A stretch of 58,299 nucleotides of DNA from Planctomycetota bacterium (GTDB taxonomy: Bacteria > Planctomycetota > Uabimicrobiia > Uabimicrobiales > JABWCH01), in the NCBI GenBank assembly GCA_017993505.1, contig JAGOMP010000011.1:1-58299 (forward strand), read 5' to 3'. This document shows positions 45,565-54,354 of the stretch, piece after piece (positions within the stretch are counted from its first letter, which is position 1; each line of letters opens with the position of its first letter). Made by a program: the position numbers and the translations under genes. Below the pieces are notes generated by a model. The model did no database searches. It was not told the DNA's origin and worked only from the letters and a program-made list of their open reading frames with translations.

Positions 45565-46083
45565 ATGTCAAAAAAGTTCAAATCTACAAAGATTTATATG
45601 CAACCAGATCCTCTATATAGAGACAAGCTTATTAGTCAATTTGTCAATTATATTATGTTAGATGGCAAAAAGACAAAAGCACAAAAAATTATCTATGATG
45701 CACTACAAATTTTAAGAAAAAAATTCGCTAATGCTGAAATTGCGAAAAAATCTGAAGAAAAAAATGTTCGTGAAGAACAATACGAACTCAAAATTTTAAA
45801 AACAGCTATTAATAATGTCAAACCCTTGATTGAAGTACGTTCCCGTCGAGTTGGTGGAGCAACTTATCAAGTTCCAATGGAAATCGAAAAGAAAAGACAA
45901 ATTACTTTGGCATTAAGATGGATTCTCGCTGCTTCCCGCGGACGTAAGGGAAAGCCCATGGCAGAAAGATTGGCAGATGAATTATCAGATGCTTACAACA
46001 AACAAGGCAAGTCCATCACACAAAGAGAAAATACACATAAGATGGCAGAAGCCAATAAAGCATTTGCTCACTTTGCATGGTAG
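45565..46083 (+). CDS. rpsG: Small ribosomal subunit protein uS7
   Basis: A 172-residue S7, which nucleates the head of the 30S subunit. Core motifs: DPLYRDKLISQFVNYIMLDGKKTKAQKI, NVKPLIEVRSRRVGGATYQVP, RWILAASRGRKGKPMAERLADEL, and the C-terminal THKMAEANKAFAHF. It is about 16 residues longer than the common 156, due to a charged insert (ANAEIAKKSEEKNVREEQYE, near residues 53-72). AAAAGG precedes the ATG. It lies between rpsL and fusA, with a terminator after it. Confidence 0.98.
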   Translation: MSKKFKSTKIYMQPDPLYRDKLISQFVNYIMLDGKKTKAQKIIYDALQILRKKFANAEIAKKSEEKNVREEQYELKILKTAINNVKPLIEVRSRRVGGATYQVPMEIEKKRQITLALRWILAASRGRKGKPMAERLADELSDAYNKQGKSITQRENTHKMAEANKAFAHFAW

Positions 46084-46102
46084 TCATCATCTATGATAGG
46101 AT

Positions 46103-46137
46103 AAAAAAGGCCTGTTTTTAAAAAGCAGGCTTTTTTT
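46103..46137 (+). terminator. Terminator between rpsG and fusA
   Basis: GCCTG/CAGGC with inner TTTTT/AAAAA pairing and outer A/T pairing, followed by seven T. It probably limits read-through into fusA, 79 bases on. Confidence 0.85.
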
Positions 46138-46215
46138 GTTTTCAAAATTTTAAAATAACGACAAGATAAATAGAACCAATACAACTATCATTATTAGAAA
46201 TAGGAATAGAAAAAC

Positions 46216-48267
46216 ATGGGCGATATAGAAAAAATTAGAAATATAGGCATTATTGCACACATTGATGCCGGTAAAACAACAACAACAGAACGAATACTGT
46301 ACTACACAGAAAAAGAGCATAAAATGGGGAATGTTGACGAAGGAAACACGGTCATGGACTATTTAGAAGATGAACGTAATCGTGGCATTACCATTGTAAG
46401 TGCAGCAACGACCTGTATTTGGAATGACTACCAAATTAATATCATTGATACTCCAGGACACGTAGATTTCACAGTAGAAGTCGAACGAAGTCTTCGAGTA
46501 CTAGATGGTGCCATTGGCATATTTTGTGCTGTTGGCGGTGTAGAAGCACAATCTGAAACAGTATGGCGACAAGCAGATAAATATCATGTTCCTAGGATTG
46601 CATTTATCAATAAAATGGATCGAACGGGTGCTTCTTTTACAAACGTTCTGGATGCTATACGCACAAGATTGCATGCAAATCCTGTTGTGTTGGTGATGCC
46701 TTGGGGAAAAGAAAGCGATTTCCAAGGTATTATTGATATTTTAAAACAAAAAGCATATACATATGATACAGAATCTTTAGGAAAAATTATTACAGAGTAT
46801 GACATTCCTACTGAATATAAAGAACAAGCTCAACAATATAAAGAACAACTCATTGACACATTAGCAATGTATGATGAAAAAATTATTGAAAAATATACAG
46901 AAGACGCACTTACAGAACAAGATATTAAACAATCTATTCGAAAAGCAACACTAGCCAATAAGATTACACCAGTTTTTACAGGAGCTTCCTTACGATACAA
47001 AGGCGTACAACCTTTATTAGATGCTATCATTGATTATTTACCTTCTCCTAAAGATATGCCTGCTATTCCAGCTATCCAACCCAATACAGGAAAAACAGTC
47101 CATGTTAAATATAATGATGACAAACTCTGTGCTTTTGTCTTTAAAACAACATTTGATAAACATGGTGAACTTTCTTATGTGAGAATGTATTCTGGTCAAC
47201 TCACAGAAGGCATGCAAGTTTATAATCCAACAAATAAAAAGACTGAACGAGTCAATAGAATTTGGTACATGCACGCTAACCATAGAACAAAATGTGAAAC
47301 TGCCGAGGCAGGTGAAATCATAGGTATTGTGGGTTTAAAAGAAGTAATGACAGGCGACACACTATGTAATAAGTCACATCCTATTCAGCTAGAAAAAATG
47401 GAATTTCCTGAAACAGTCATTAATAAATCTATTGAACCAAAAACAGTAGCTGATAAAGACAATTTACTAGATACACTCAAAATCATGGCAAAAGACGATC
47501 CTACATTTCATTATAATTATGATGAAGAACATGCACAAATTTTAATTTCAGGAATGGGAGAGCTCCACTTAGACATTGTGTGTAGTAGAATTCAAAAAGA
47601 ACATAACTTAAAAGTCAACATTGGACAGCCAAGAGTTTCCTATAGAGAAACTATTATAGGAACTGCAGAGGCAGAACATCTATTCCAAAGACAATTTGGT
47701 AACAAAGAACATTATGCATTTGTCAAAGTTCGAGTAGAACCATCAGATGGAAAAAATCTTGAAATTAAAAATAATCTTCAAAAAGATCAAATTCCAAAAC
47801 AATTTATTCCGTCTATAGAAGAAGGAATAAAAAATGCCGTTACAAGTGGTGAACTAGGGGGCTATCCTCTTATCAATATTAAAGTTACTATCTTAGATGC
47901 CCAAGACCATGTTGTTAATTCTACAGAAGAAGCCTTTGTTGCAGCAGCTCATCATGCAGTTAAAGAAGCACTAGAAAAAGCTGGTTATCTTCTTCTTGAA
48001 CCTATTATGAAGTTTCAAGTTCAGACACCAAATACTTACATGGGCGATGTGATTAGTCATATTGGTAGTCGTCGAGGCGAAATTCAAAACGTAGAAACAC
48101 ATAACGATATACAAATTATTTCTGGTAAAGTGCCCATTGCGGAAATGTTTGGCTATGCTGATAAACTTCGTAGTCTCACACAAGGGCGTGGAACATATAC
48201 AATGGAACCATTAGAATATGCTCCTGTTCCTGAAGATATACAAAAAAAAGTTACCCAGTTTTACTAA
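46216..48267 (+). CDS. fusA: Elongation factor G
   Basis: A 683-residue EF-G that catalyses ribosomal translocation. G motifs: AHIDAGKTTTTERIL, DTPGHVDFTVEVERSLRVLDGAI and NKMDRTGASF. RGITIVSAATTC is the switch I part. Domain II and later: MYSGQLTEGMQVYNP, SGMGELHLDIV and GQPRVSYRETI; domain IV/V end at SLTQGRGTYTMEPLEYAPVP. Slightly short for EF-G (about 690-700). Its position after rpsL-rpsG supports the main housekeeping copy; tuf does not follow. AGGA is upstream of the ATG. Confidence 0.97.
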   Translation: MGDIEKIRNIGIIAHIDAGKTTTTERILYYTEKEHKMGNVDEGNTVMDYLEDERNRGITIVSAATTCIWNDYQINIIDTPGHVDFTVEVERSLRVLDGAIGIFCAVGGVEAQSETVWRQADKYHVPRIAFINKMDRTGASFTNVLDAIRTRLHANPVVLVMPWGKESDFQGIIDILKQKAYTYDTESLGKIITEYDIPTEYKEQAQQYKEQLIDTLAMYDEKIIEKYTEDALTEQDIKQSIRKATLANKITPVFTGASLRYKGVQPLLDAIIDYLPSPKDMPAIPAIQPNTGKTVHVKYNDDKLCAFVFKTTFDKHGELSYVRMYSGQLTEGMQVYNPTNKKTERVNRIWYMHANHRTKCETAEAGEIIGIVGLKEVMTGDTLCNKSHPIQLEKMEFPETVINKSIEPKTVADKDNLLDTLKIMAKDDPTFHYNYDEEHAQILISGMGELHLDIVCSRIQKEHNLKVNIGQPRVSYRETIIGTAEAEHLFQRQFGNKEHYAFVKVRVEPSDGKNLEIKNNLQKDQIPKQFIPSIEEGIKNAVTSGELGGYPLINIKVTILDAQDHVVNSTEEAFVAAAHHAVKEALEKAGYLLLEPIMKFQVQTPNTYMGDVISHIGSRRGEIQNVETHNDIQIISGKVPIAEMFGYADKLRSLTQGRGTYTMEPLEYAPVPEDIQKKVTQFY

Positions 48268-48274
48268 TAAATAA

Positions 48275-48448
48275 TTTATTTATACTACCAAACTTTCAGA
48301 GCAATACACGCAGAGTTATTTTTCTTTATTTGTACTACTAAACTCTCAGAAAGATGTATTAAGAGCAGAGTTATTTTTCTTTATTTGTACTATATAATTA
48401 TACTATGAAGCACTCTAGAAGAGGTACTAAGAGCAGAGTTTATTTTAG
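48275..48448 (+). repeat. Three tandem 50-60 bp units downstream of fusA
   Basis: Units beginning TTTATTTATAC or TTTATTTGTAC start at 48275, 48325 and 48380, and each ends in (G)CAGAGTTA followed by T-rich bases. They lie just after the fusA stop and do not include its coding end. Confidence 0.85.
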
Positions 48449-48482
48449 TTCTATTATAATATATTCTAAGTGATATACATAG

Positions 48483-48502
48483 AAACAGCATTAATGCTGT
48501 TT
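48483..48502. other. 20-base perfect palindrome
   Basis: AAACAGCATTAATGCTGTTT is fully self-complementary. It may be a short hairpin at the end of the fusA transcript or a binding site for a dimeric protein. Confidence 0.45.
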
Positions 48503-48586
48503 AGCTTCCTATTAAAAGCTCTGAGTAAATATGCTTAAGAAAGGATTCTTTGCTAGGTAGTAAATATTTTTAAATTTAAGATTAAC

Positions 48587-48628
48587 AAAAAAAGTAGCTA
48601 TTGTACTAGTAAAATAGCTACTTTTTTT
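48587..48628. terminator. Bidirectional terminator between fusA and the queuosine transporter gene
   Basis: A perfect 16-bp stem (AAAAAAAGTAGCTATT at 48587-48602 with 48613-48628) and a 10-base loop. A and T runs flank it, so it works on both strands between convergent genes. Confidence 0.92.
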
Positions 48629-48691
48629 ATGCAAATTGCATTTCAAAAAAATATAGGGAAATTTTTCAAAAAATCTTTCAAAATAAAAAAA

Positions 48692-49387
48692 TTATTTTTG
48701 AGTTTTGTTATGAGAATATTTTAGTCTGAAGATTTTTCGGGCGAGATAGAGAAATGGAGTATCTAGTAGAGCAACAATGGCTTTGAATAGGAATGTTGTG
48801 ATCACAATTTCGATCAAAATTTTTGTATCATAAAGTCCATAGAAAGCAATGATACAGAAAACTACGGAGTCTATAGCTTGGCTAGATAAGGTAGCAAGGT
48901 TATTTCGTAGCCATAGGTGTTTTCCTTTTGTCCATTCTTTGCAAACTTGATATAGCCAAATATCATGGCATTGGGAAAGGAGATATGCTACAAGACTACC
49001 AAGGGCAATGCGTGGTACAAGTCCGAAAATGCCTTGTAAATGAGGATCTACTAGGTCACTGGGAGCTGGTTGAAAGAGAAGGGCAATTTGCATGTATATA
49101 GTCATTAATACTAAAACGGCAAATCCAAGGTAGACGGCTTGTTGTGCTTCTTTTTTCCCATAGAATTCACTAAGTATATCTGTAGAAAAGAAGATACTAC
49201 CATATAAAATATTGCCTAATGTCACAGTGAGACCAAAGAGTTCTACATTTTTTGCAACTTGGATATTGCATAAAATGATGTTCATGACAATCACACCATA
49301 TACACCTTGTTTTTCAAATAGATAAAATAGAAGTAGAACCATGGATAAGTCTAAAAATAGAAATCCGAACCATATTAATTCATTCAT
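48692..49387 (-). CDS. Queuosine precursor transporter (YhhQ/VUT family)
   Basis: A 231-residue membrane protein of the YhhQ family, which imports 7-deazaguanine precursors of the tRNA base queuosine. The family stretch NVELFGLTVTLGNILYGSIFFSTDILSEFYGKKEA is characteristic. About six membrane helices are visible, and the later RNNLATLSSQAIDSVVFCIIAF is also typical. It starts 11 bases after the parE stop, so the two form an operon. No queuosine genes (tgt, queA) are in the window. Confidence 0.92.
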   Translation of the reverse strand: MNELIWFGFLFLDLSMVLLLFYLFEKQGVYGVIVMNIILCNIQVAKNVELFGLTVTLGNILYGSIFFSTDILSEFYGKKEAQQAVYLGFAVLVLMTIYMQIALLFQPAPSDLVDPHLQGIFGLVPRIALGSLVAYLLSQCHDIWLYQVCKEWTKGKHLWLRNNLATLSSQAIDSVVFCIIAFYGLYDTKILIEIVITTFLFKAIVALLDTPFLYLARKIFRLKYSHNKTQK

Positions 49388-49398
49388 GGATTGTTCCT

Positions 49399-51225
49399 TT
49401 ATTCTGTTTGTAGATTTTCAATGATAAATTGTTGTCTTTCAGGTGTGTTTTTGCCCATATAATATTCGAGCGTTTTTTTTATGGGTTTATCTTCTTTAAT
49501 CAGAACAGGGGTAAGATGGATATCTTCTTGAATAAATCTTCGAAATTCTACAGGAGATATTTCGCCCAATCCTTTGAATCTTGTAATTTCAGAGTTTTTC
49601 CCAAGTTTTTGAATGGCTATGTCTCTTTCATTCTCATTATAACAATATAATGTTTGTTGGCGTGTGCGAACTCTGAAAAGTGGAGTTTCTAATATATGAA
49701 GATGACCTTTACGAACTAATTCAGGGAAGAATTGCAAAAAAAACGTCAATAAAAGAAGTCGTATGTGCATACCGTCTACATCGGCATCTGTGGCAATGAT
49801 GACGTATTTATAACGCAAACCATCTAGTCCATCTTCAATATTTAATGCGTGTTGTAAGCAATGGAATTCTTCATTGGAATAGACAATTTTTTTAGTCAAT
49901 CCAAATGTATTTAATGGTTTCCCTCGTAGGCTGAATATGGCTTGTGTATCTACATCTCGTGCTTGTGTGAGTGATCCACTTGCAGAATCCCCTTCTGTAA
50001 GAAAGATCATGGTTTCATCTTTTTTACGACCATCTTCATCAAAATGGTATCGACAATCTCGTAATTTTTTGTTGAAAAATGTAGTTTTTTTAGAACGTTG
50101 TGTTGCTATTTTTCGAATTCCTGCAATTTCTTTTCTCTCTTTTTCTGATTCTAGAATTCGTTTTAATAGTTCATTGGCAGTATCTGTATTTTTATGTAGA
50201 AAGTTGTCTAGATCTTGTCTTAGAAAGTCATTAATAAAAGAACGAATAGTAACGCCATCTTTCCCCATATTCAAGGATCCTAATTTTGTTTTAGTTTGTG
50301 ATTCAAAAATAGGATCTTCAACTCGAATACTGATTGCAGCGATAATAGAGCTTCGTATATCTGCACTATCAAAGTCTTTTTTATAAAATTCTCGTACTAC
50401 TCTAACAAGGCTTTCTCGAAAAGAAAGTAGATGGCTACCACCTTGGGGAGTATATTGCCCATTGACAAAGCTGAAATATTGTTCTCCATATTGTTTCCCA
50501 TGTGTAAATGCAATTTCTAGATCTTTGCATTTTAAATGTATGATGGGATAATAAATAGTATCATCTCCTATTTTCTTTTCCAATAAGTCAAACAATCCAT
50601 TTGTGGAATAGAATTTTTTCCCATTCAATATAATAGATAGTCCAGTGTTTAAATACACATAATTCCAGACCATGCTTTCTACAAAATCATTAGTAAATTC
50701 AAATTGTCCAAATAAACTTTCATCAGGAATAAAAACAACTTCTGTTCCGTTTTCTGTATCGAGTTTTTTGCGAATTTTATGGTCATGTGTTAATTCACCT
50801 TTGCTAAATTCAAGGCAATGGGATTCACCATCTCGAACAGATTCTACCATAAAATATTTTGACAAGGCATTGACAACTTTTGTGCCAACACCATTTAATC
50901 CTACAGATTTTTTAAATGCACCAGAATCATATTTTCCACCAGTATTGATGCGTGCCACACAGTCATATACTTTCCCTAATGGAATTCCACGCCCAAAATC
51001 ACGCACACGTACTTTATTTTTTTCAATGTCTAGCAAGATTTTTTTCCCAAATCCCATGACAAATTCGTCCACTGAATTGTCTAAGATTTCTTTGATCATT
51101 AAATAAATGCCGTCGTCTGAGGCACTTCCATTTCCTAGTTTTCCAATATACATTCCAGGACGAAAGCGAATATGTTCTCGCCAATCTAAAGAAACAATAT
51201 CATCTTCTTGATAATTTACTGCCAT
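49399..51225 (-). CDS. parE: DNA topoisomerase IV subunit B (ParE type)
   Basis: A 608-residue type IIA topoisomerase ATPase subunit. The ATP-binding region has [32 protein letters not shown] and [29 protein letters not shown]. The TOPRIM part has [17 protein letters not shown] and [26 protein letters not shown] with [17 protein letters not shown] resembles ParE of Bacteroidota-type enzymes rather than GyrB (EGDSAGGSA). Such enzymes decatenate daughter chromosomes. parC is not adjacent; the next gene downstream is the YhhQ-type transporter. It may follow glycogen phosphorylase, but a strong hairpin separates them. Confidence 0.9.
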   Translation of the reverse strand: MAVNYQEDDIVSLDWREHIRFRPGMYIGKLGNGSASDDGIYLMIKEILDNSVDEFVMGFGKKILLDIEKNKVRVRDFGRGIPLGKVYDCVARINTGGKYDSGAFKKSVGLNGVGTKVVNALSKYFMVESVRDGESHCLEFSKGELTHDHKIRKKLDTENGTEVVFIPDESLFGQFEFTNDFVESMVWNYVYLNTGLSIILNGKKFYSTNGLFDLLEKKIGDDTIYYPIIHLKCKDLEIAFTHGKQYGEQYFSFVNGQYTPQGGSHLLSFRESLVRVVREFYKKDFDSADIRSSIIAAISIRVEDPIFESQTKTKLGSLNMGKDGVTIRSFINDFLRQDLDNFLHKNTDTANELLKRILESEKERKEIAGIRKIATQRSKKTTFFNKKLRDCRYHFDEDGRKKDETMIFLTEGDSASGSLTQARDVDTQAIFSLRGKPLNTFGLTKKIVYSNEEFHCLQHALNIEDGLDGLRYKYVIIATDADVDGMHIRLLLLTFFLQFFPELVRKGHLHILETPLFRVRTRQQTLYCYNENERDIAIQKLGKNSEITRFKGLGEISPVEFRRFIQEDIHLTPVLIKEDKPIKKTLEYYMGKNTPERQQFIIENLQTE

Positions 51226-51296
51226 AATAAACCTATATACAAAGATTACTTATAATTACTAAAAAAAAATTTAAATGCATTGTTTTATATGTGATA

Positions 51297-51397
51297 ACCT
51301 GTAATTTTAAAAATTAATTGTATTTTTGAACACCTATAACTTTAAAAAGTTAATTGCCCATTTTTAACATAGTAAAATGAGCAATTAACTTTTTAAA
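51297..51397 (-). terminator. Terminator hairpin after the glycogen phosphorylase gene, with a duplicated arm
   Basis: A 17-bp perfect stem (51341-51357 with 51381-51397, GTTAATTGC/GCAATTAAC) extends inward by CATTTT/AAAATG. The 5' arm region resembles the block before it (51297-51331: ACCTGTAATTTTAAAAATTAATTG), a degenerate 35-bp tandem copy. Confidence 0.8.
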
Positions 51398-51433
51398 ATT
51401 CATTATTTTCTAATATTGAATATTGTAAGAAAA

Positions 51434-53908
51434 TTATTTTGTAGAGATTTTTTCTGGTTTTAAATTCCAAATTTCTTCTGCGTATTGACTAATGACGTTG
51501 TCCGAGCTAAATTTTCCCATTCTTGCAACATTTAATAAGGCTCGTTTATGCCATTCTATGGGATTTTCGTATGCTTGATTGATAATGGAATGGCAATCGC
51601 TATATGATTTGAGATCTGCAATTACCATAAAATGATCAGGGTCATGATTGTAGAGTAAGCTATCAATTATAGGTTGAAAAATGTCAGGAAGATGGCGGCT
51701 GAAAAAATTCTTTTTAATGAGTTCAATAGCTAGAAAAATTTCTGGATCATCTTGGTAAATTTTGAAAGGATTATATTTTTTTCGTCGTTCTACAACTTGC
51801 TTAGTATTCATTCCGAAAATAAATATATTTTCGCTACCTACTTCTTCCATGATTTCAATGTTCGCACCATCTAAAGTACCTATTGTAAGGGCACCGTTTA
51901 GAGCGAATTTCATATTTCCTGTTCCAGATGCTTCAAAACCAGCAGTAGAAATTTGTTCACTAACGTCTGCTGCAGGGATAATTTTTTCTGCAAGTGTAAC
52001 ACTGTAGTTGGGAATGAAGACAACTTTAATTTTGTCTTTGATAGTATAATCATTATTGATAACTTGGGCTACACAGTTGATAAAATGAATGATTGTTTTT
52101 GCCATTACATAGCCAGGTGCTGCTTTTCCACCAAATATAAAAACGCGTGGTGGCATGTCATATTCGGGATTATTCTTGAGTCGATTGTACAACATGATTA
52201 CATGGAGAATGTTCATGAGTTGTCGTTTGTATTCATGGATTCGTTTTACATGTATATCAAATATTGCATCGACATTGACCTCTATTCCATTTGTTTGTTT
52301 AATGACATTTGCAAGGCGTTGTTTATTTTGTCGTTTGATATCAGCGAATTGTTTTATGAAATCGACATTATCCACATATTTTTCTAGTTGTTTTAGTTGA
52401 TATAGATCTTTGATCCATGCAGAACCAATGTGATCTGTAATAAAGCTAGCTAAAAGAGAATTTGCATCAAGAAGCCATCGTCTTTGACTCACTCCATTTG
52501 TTTTAGAATTAAATTTTTCTGGTGTATATTGATAGAATTCTTTGAACATTTTTGTTTTGACAAGTTCACTATGAAGTCGAGCTACACCATTGACAGAATG
52601 CGAGCCAATAACTGAAAGATAAGCCATTCTAATTTGTTTTTCAGGTTTTTCTTGGATAATGCTCATTTTATTAAGCTTTTCTATATTTCCTGGATATCGC
52701 AAGGAAACTTTTTCTAAAAATCGCCTATTGATTTCATAAATAATTTGCATATGGCGAGGAAGTAATTTTTCAAATTTAGATACATTCCAACGTTCCAATG
52801 CTTCAGGAAGAAGAGTATGGTTAGTATATGCAAACGTCTTTTCTGTATATTCCCAAGCTTTTTCCCATGGAATCTCTTTTTCATCGACAAAAATACGCAT
52901 AAGTTCAGCAATTCCAATGGCAGGGTGTGTATCATTAAGTTGGATTGATATTTTCTCTGGGAAAAGTTCGTAATTTTGTTGAAAATCTGATTCAAATCTT
53001 CGAATAATATCTTGCAAAGAGCATGAAGCAAAGAAATATTGTTGTTGAAGTCGTAGTTCTTTTCCTTGGTTTGTGCTTTCATTTGGATATAAAACTTTAG
53101 TAATATTTTCCGCTTTCACTTTATGTTGTACAGCGGCCATATAATCGCCTTGATCAAAGTCTCTAAAATCAAATTCTTCACTAGCTTTTGCAGACCATAA
53201 TCTCAGTGTATTCACATTATTACTATCATATCCTACTATGGGATAATCATAAGGAATGCCTAGTATAGTAACGTCTTCAATCCATGCAAATTTTATTTGG
53301 CCTTTATCTTGAAATGATTCTACGCGACCACCAAATTTAACGGGAAATGTGTAATGAGGAATTGAAATTTCCCATGGATTGCCCCAACGTAGCCATTCAT
53401 CAGGAGTTTCTACTTGTTGATTATCTTGTATTTCTTGTTTGAAAATACCATAATTATAACGGAGACCATAACCAATGGAAGGAAGGTGCAATGTAGCCAA
53501 TGAGTCTATAAAACATGCTGCAAGTCGCCCAAGACCACCATTTCCTAAGCCTGCCTCTTCTTCTTGATCAATCACTTGTTCTAATGAAATGCCATAATCT
53601 TGCATTGCTTCTTTTGCTACTTGAAATATTTGTAAATTGATCATATTATTTGTTAGGGAACGACCAATCATATATTCCATGGATAAATAATAAACACGTT
53701 TTACTTTATTAATATGATACATTTGTTGCGTTTCAATCCAGCGATCAATCATTAATTCGCGAACTGCTAAAGAAAGGGCAATGTATACATCTTGCATAGT
53801 TGAACTATATTGATCTTTTGCAAGGTAGTATTTTAAATACGATGAAAATCTTTTTTTAATTCCTTCTTTATCTATGGGGAGCGATGTGTGTTTGCTTGTT
53901 TTATTCAT
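51434..53908 (-). CDS. glgP: Glycogen phosphorylase
   Basis: An 824-residue PLP-dependent alpha-glucan phosphorylase that releases glucose 1-phosphate from glycogen or maltodextrin. The PLP lysine is Lys667 in EASGTGNMKFALNGALTIGTLDGANIEI. The early QEEEAGLGNGGLGRLAACF and ALNDTHPAI-like SIQLNDTHPAIGIAELMRI are typical, as is VHEYKRQLMN (HVKRIHEYKRQLMN). Length matches the bacterial family. AAGGAG lies 10 bases upstream of the ATG. Its glucose 1-phosphate could feed glycolysis after phosphoglucomutase (not in window), with Pgi and aldolase in this window further on. Confidence 0.96.
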   Translation of the reverse strand: MNKTSKHTSLPIDKEGIKKRFSSYLKYYLAKDQYSSTMQDVYIALSLAVRELMIDRWIETQQMYHINKVKRVYYLSMEYMIGRSLTNNMINLQIFQVAKEAMQDYGISLEQVIDQEEEAGLGNGGLGRLAACFIDSLATLHLPSIGYGLRYNYGIFKQEIQDNQQVETPDEWLRWGNPWEISIPHYTFPVKFGGRVESFQDKGQIKFAWIEDVTILGIPYDYPIVGYDSNNVNTLRLWSAKASEEFDFRDFDQGDYMAAVQHKVKAENITKVLYPNESTNQGKELRLQQQYFFASCSLQDIIRRFESDFQQNYELFPEKISIQLNDTHPAIGIAELMRIFVDEKEIPWEKAWEYTEKTFAYTNHTLLPEALERWNVSKFEKLLPRHMQIIYEINRRFLEKVSLRYPGNIEKLNKMSIIQEKPEKQIRMAYLSVIGSHSVNGVARLHSELVKTKMFKEFYQYTPEKFNSKTNGVSQRRWLLDANSLLASFITDHIGSAWIKDLYQLKQLEKYVDNVDFIKQFADIKRQNKQRLANVIKQTNGIEVNVDAIFDIHVKRIHEYKRQLMNILHVIMLYNRLKNNPEYDMPPRVFIFGGKAAPGYVMAKTIIHFINCVAQVINNDYTIKDKIKVVFIPNYSVTLAEKIIPAADVSEQISTAGFEASGTGNMKFALNGALTIGTLDGANIEIMEEVGSENIFIFGMNTKQVVERRKKYNPFKIYQDDPEIFLAIELIKKNFFSRHLPDIFQPIIDSLLYNHDPDHFMVIADLKSYSDCHSIINQAYENPIEWHKRALLNVARMGKFSSDNVISQYAEEIWNLKPEKISTK

Positions 53909-54281
53909 AAGAATATAGTCTCCTTAATGAGTTATTAGAAATTTTGGTTGTCTGATTATATAATACATAAATTTATTTGAGTTTTTATTAAACATATATT
54001 TGTTTGAGTTTTTATTTTTTTGTGACATATTATACCAAATTCATAAAAAAACGTAAATATGAAATAAAAAACAAAAGCATATAATATAATACAATGACAT
54101 TTTGTTTCATAATTACATTATACTATCGGACTCTCAAAAAAGAGGCATTTTAGTATGTATTTTTTAATCTTCATATGTATAGTAGATATCCTAAAGTTTG
54201 ACTTCTTTTGAATCTGTGCTAGTTAAAAGAGTATAACATACTATTGGAGTCTCAAAAAAGAGGCATTTTAGTATGTATTTT
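53909..54281. other. Spacer between the WD40 and glycogen phosphorylase genes
   Basis: It has no gene. The right half (54122-54239) is a tandem copy of the WD40 gene's 3' end; the left half contains small direct repeats (AAATTTATTTGAGTTTTTATT and a similar block about 30 bases apart) and the leader of the phosphorylase gene. Confidence 0.75.
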
Positions 54282-54354
54282 TTAATCTTCATATGTATAA
54301 TAGATATCCCAAAGTTTGATTTCTTTTGAATCTGTGCTAGTTAAAAGAGCACAA
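54122..54354 (-). repeat. 118-bp tandem duplication of the WD40 gene 3' end
   Basis: The block at 54240-54354 holds the last 24 codons of the gene, its stop and 42 bases beyond. It is repeated at 54122-54239, offset 118 bases, with few mismatches. The downstream copy still reads TSTDSKEVKLWDIYYTYED-stop on the minus strand. Confidence 0.95.

Larger units (their letters stand above)
48268..48691. other. Convergent spacer after fusA: repeats, palindrome and terminator
   Basis: This stretch holds no gene. It has three degenerate tandem units (48275-48448), a 20-base palindrome (48483-48502) and a strong bidirectional hairpin (48587-48628). Confidence 0.8.
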
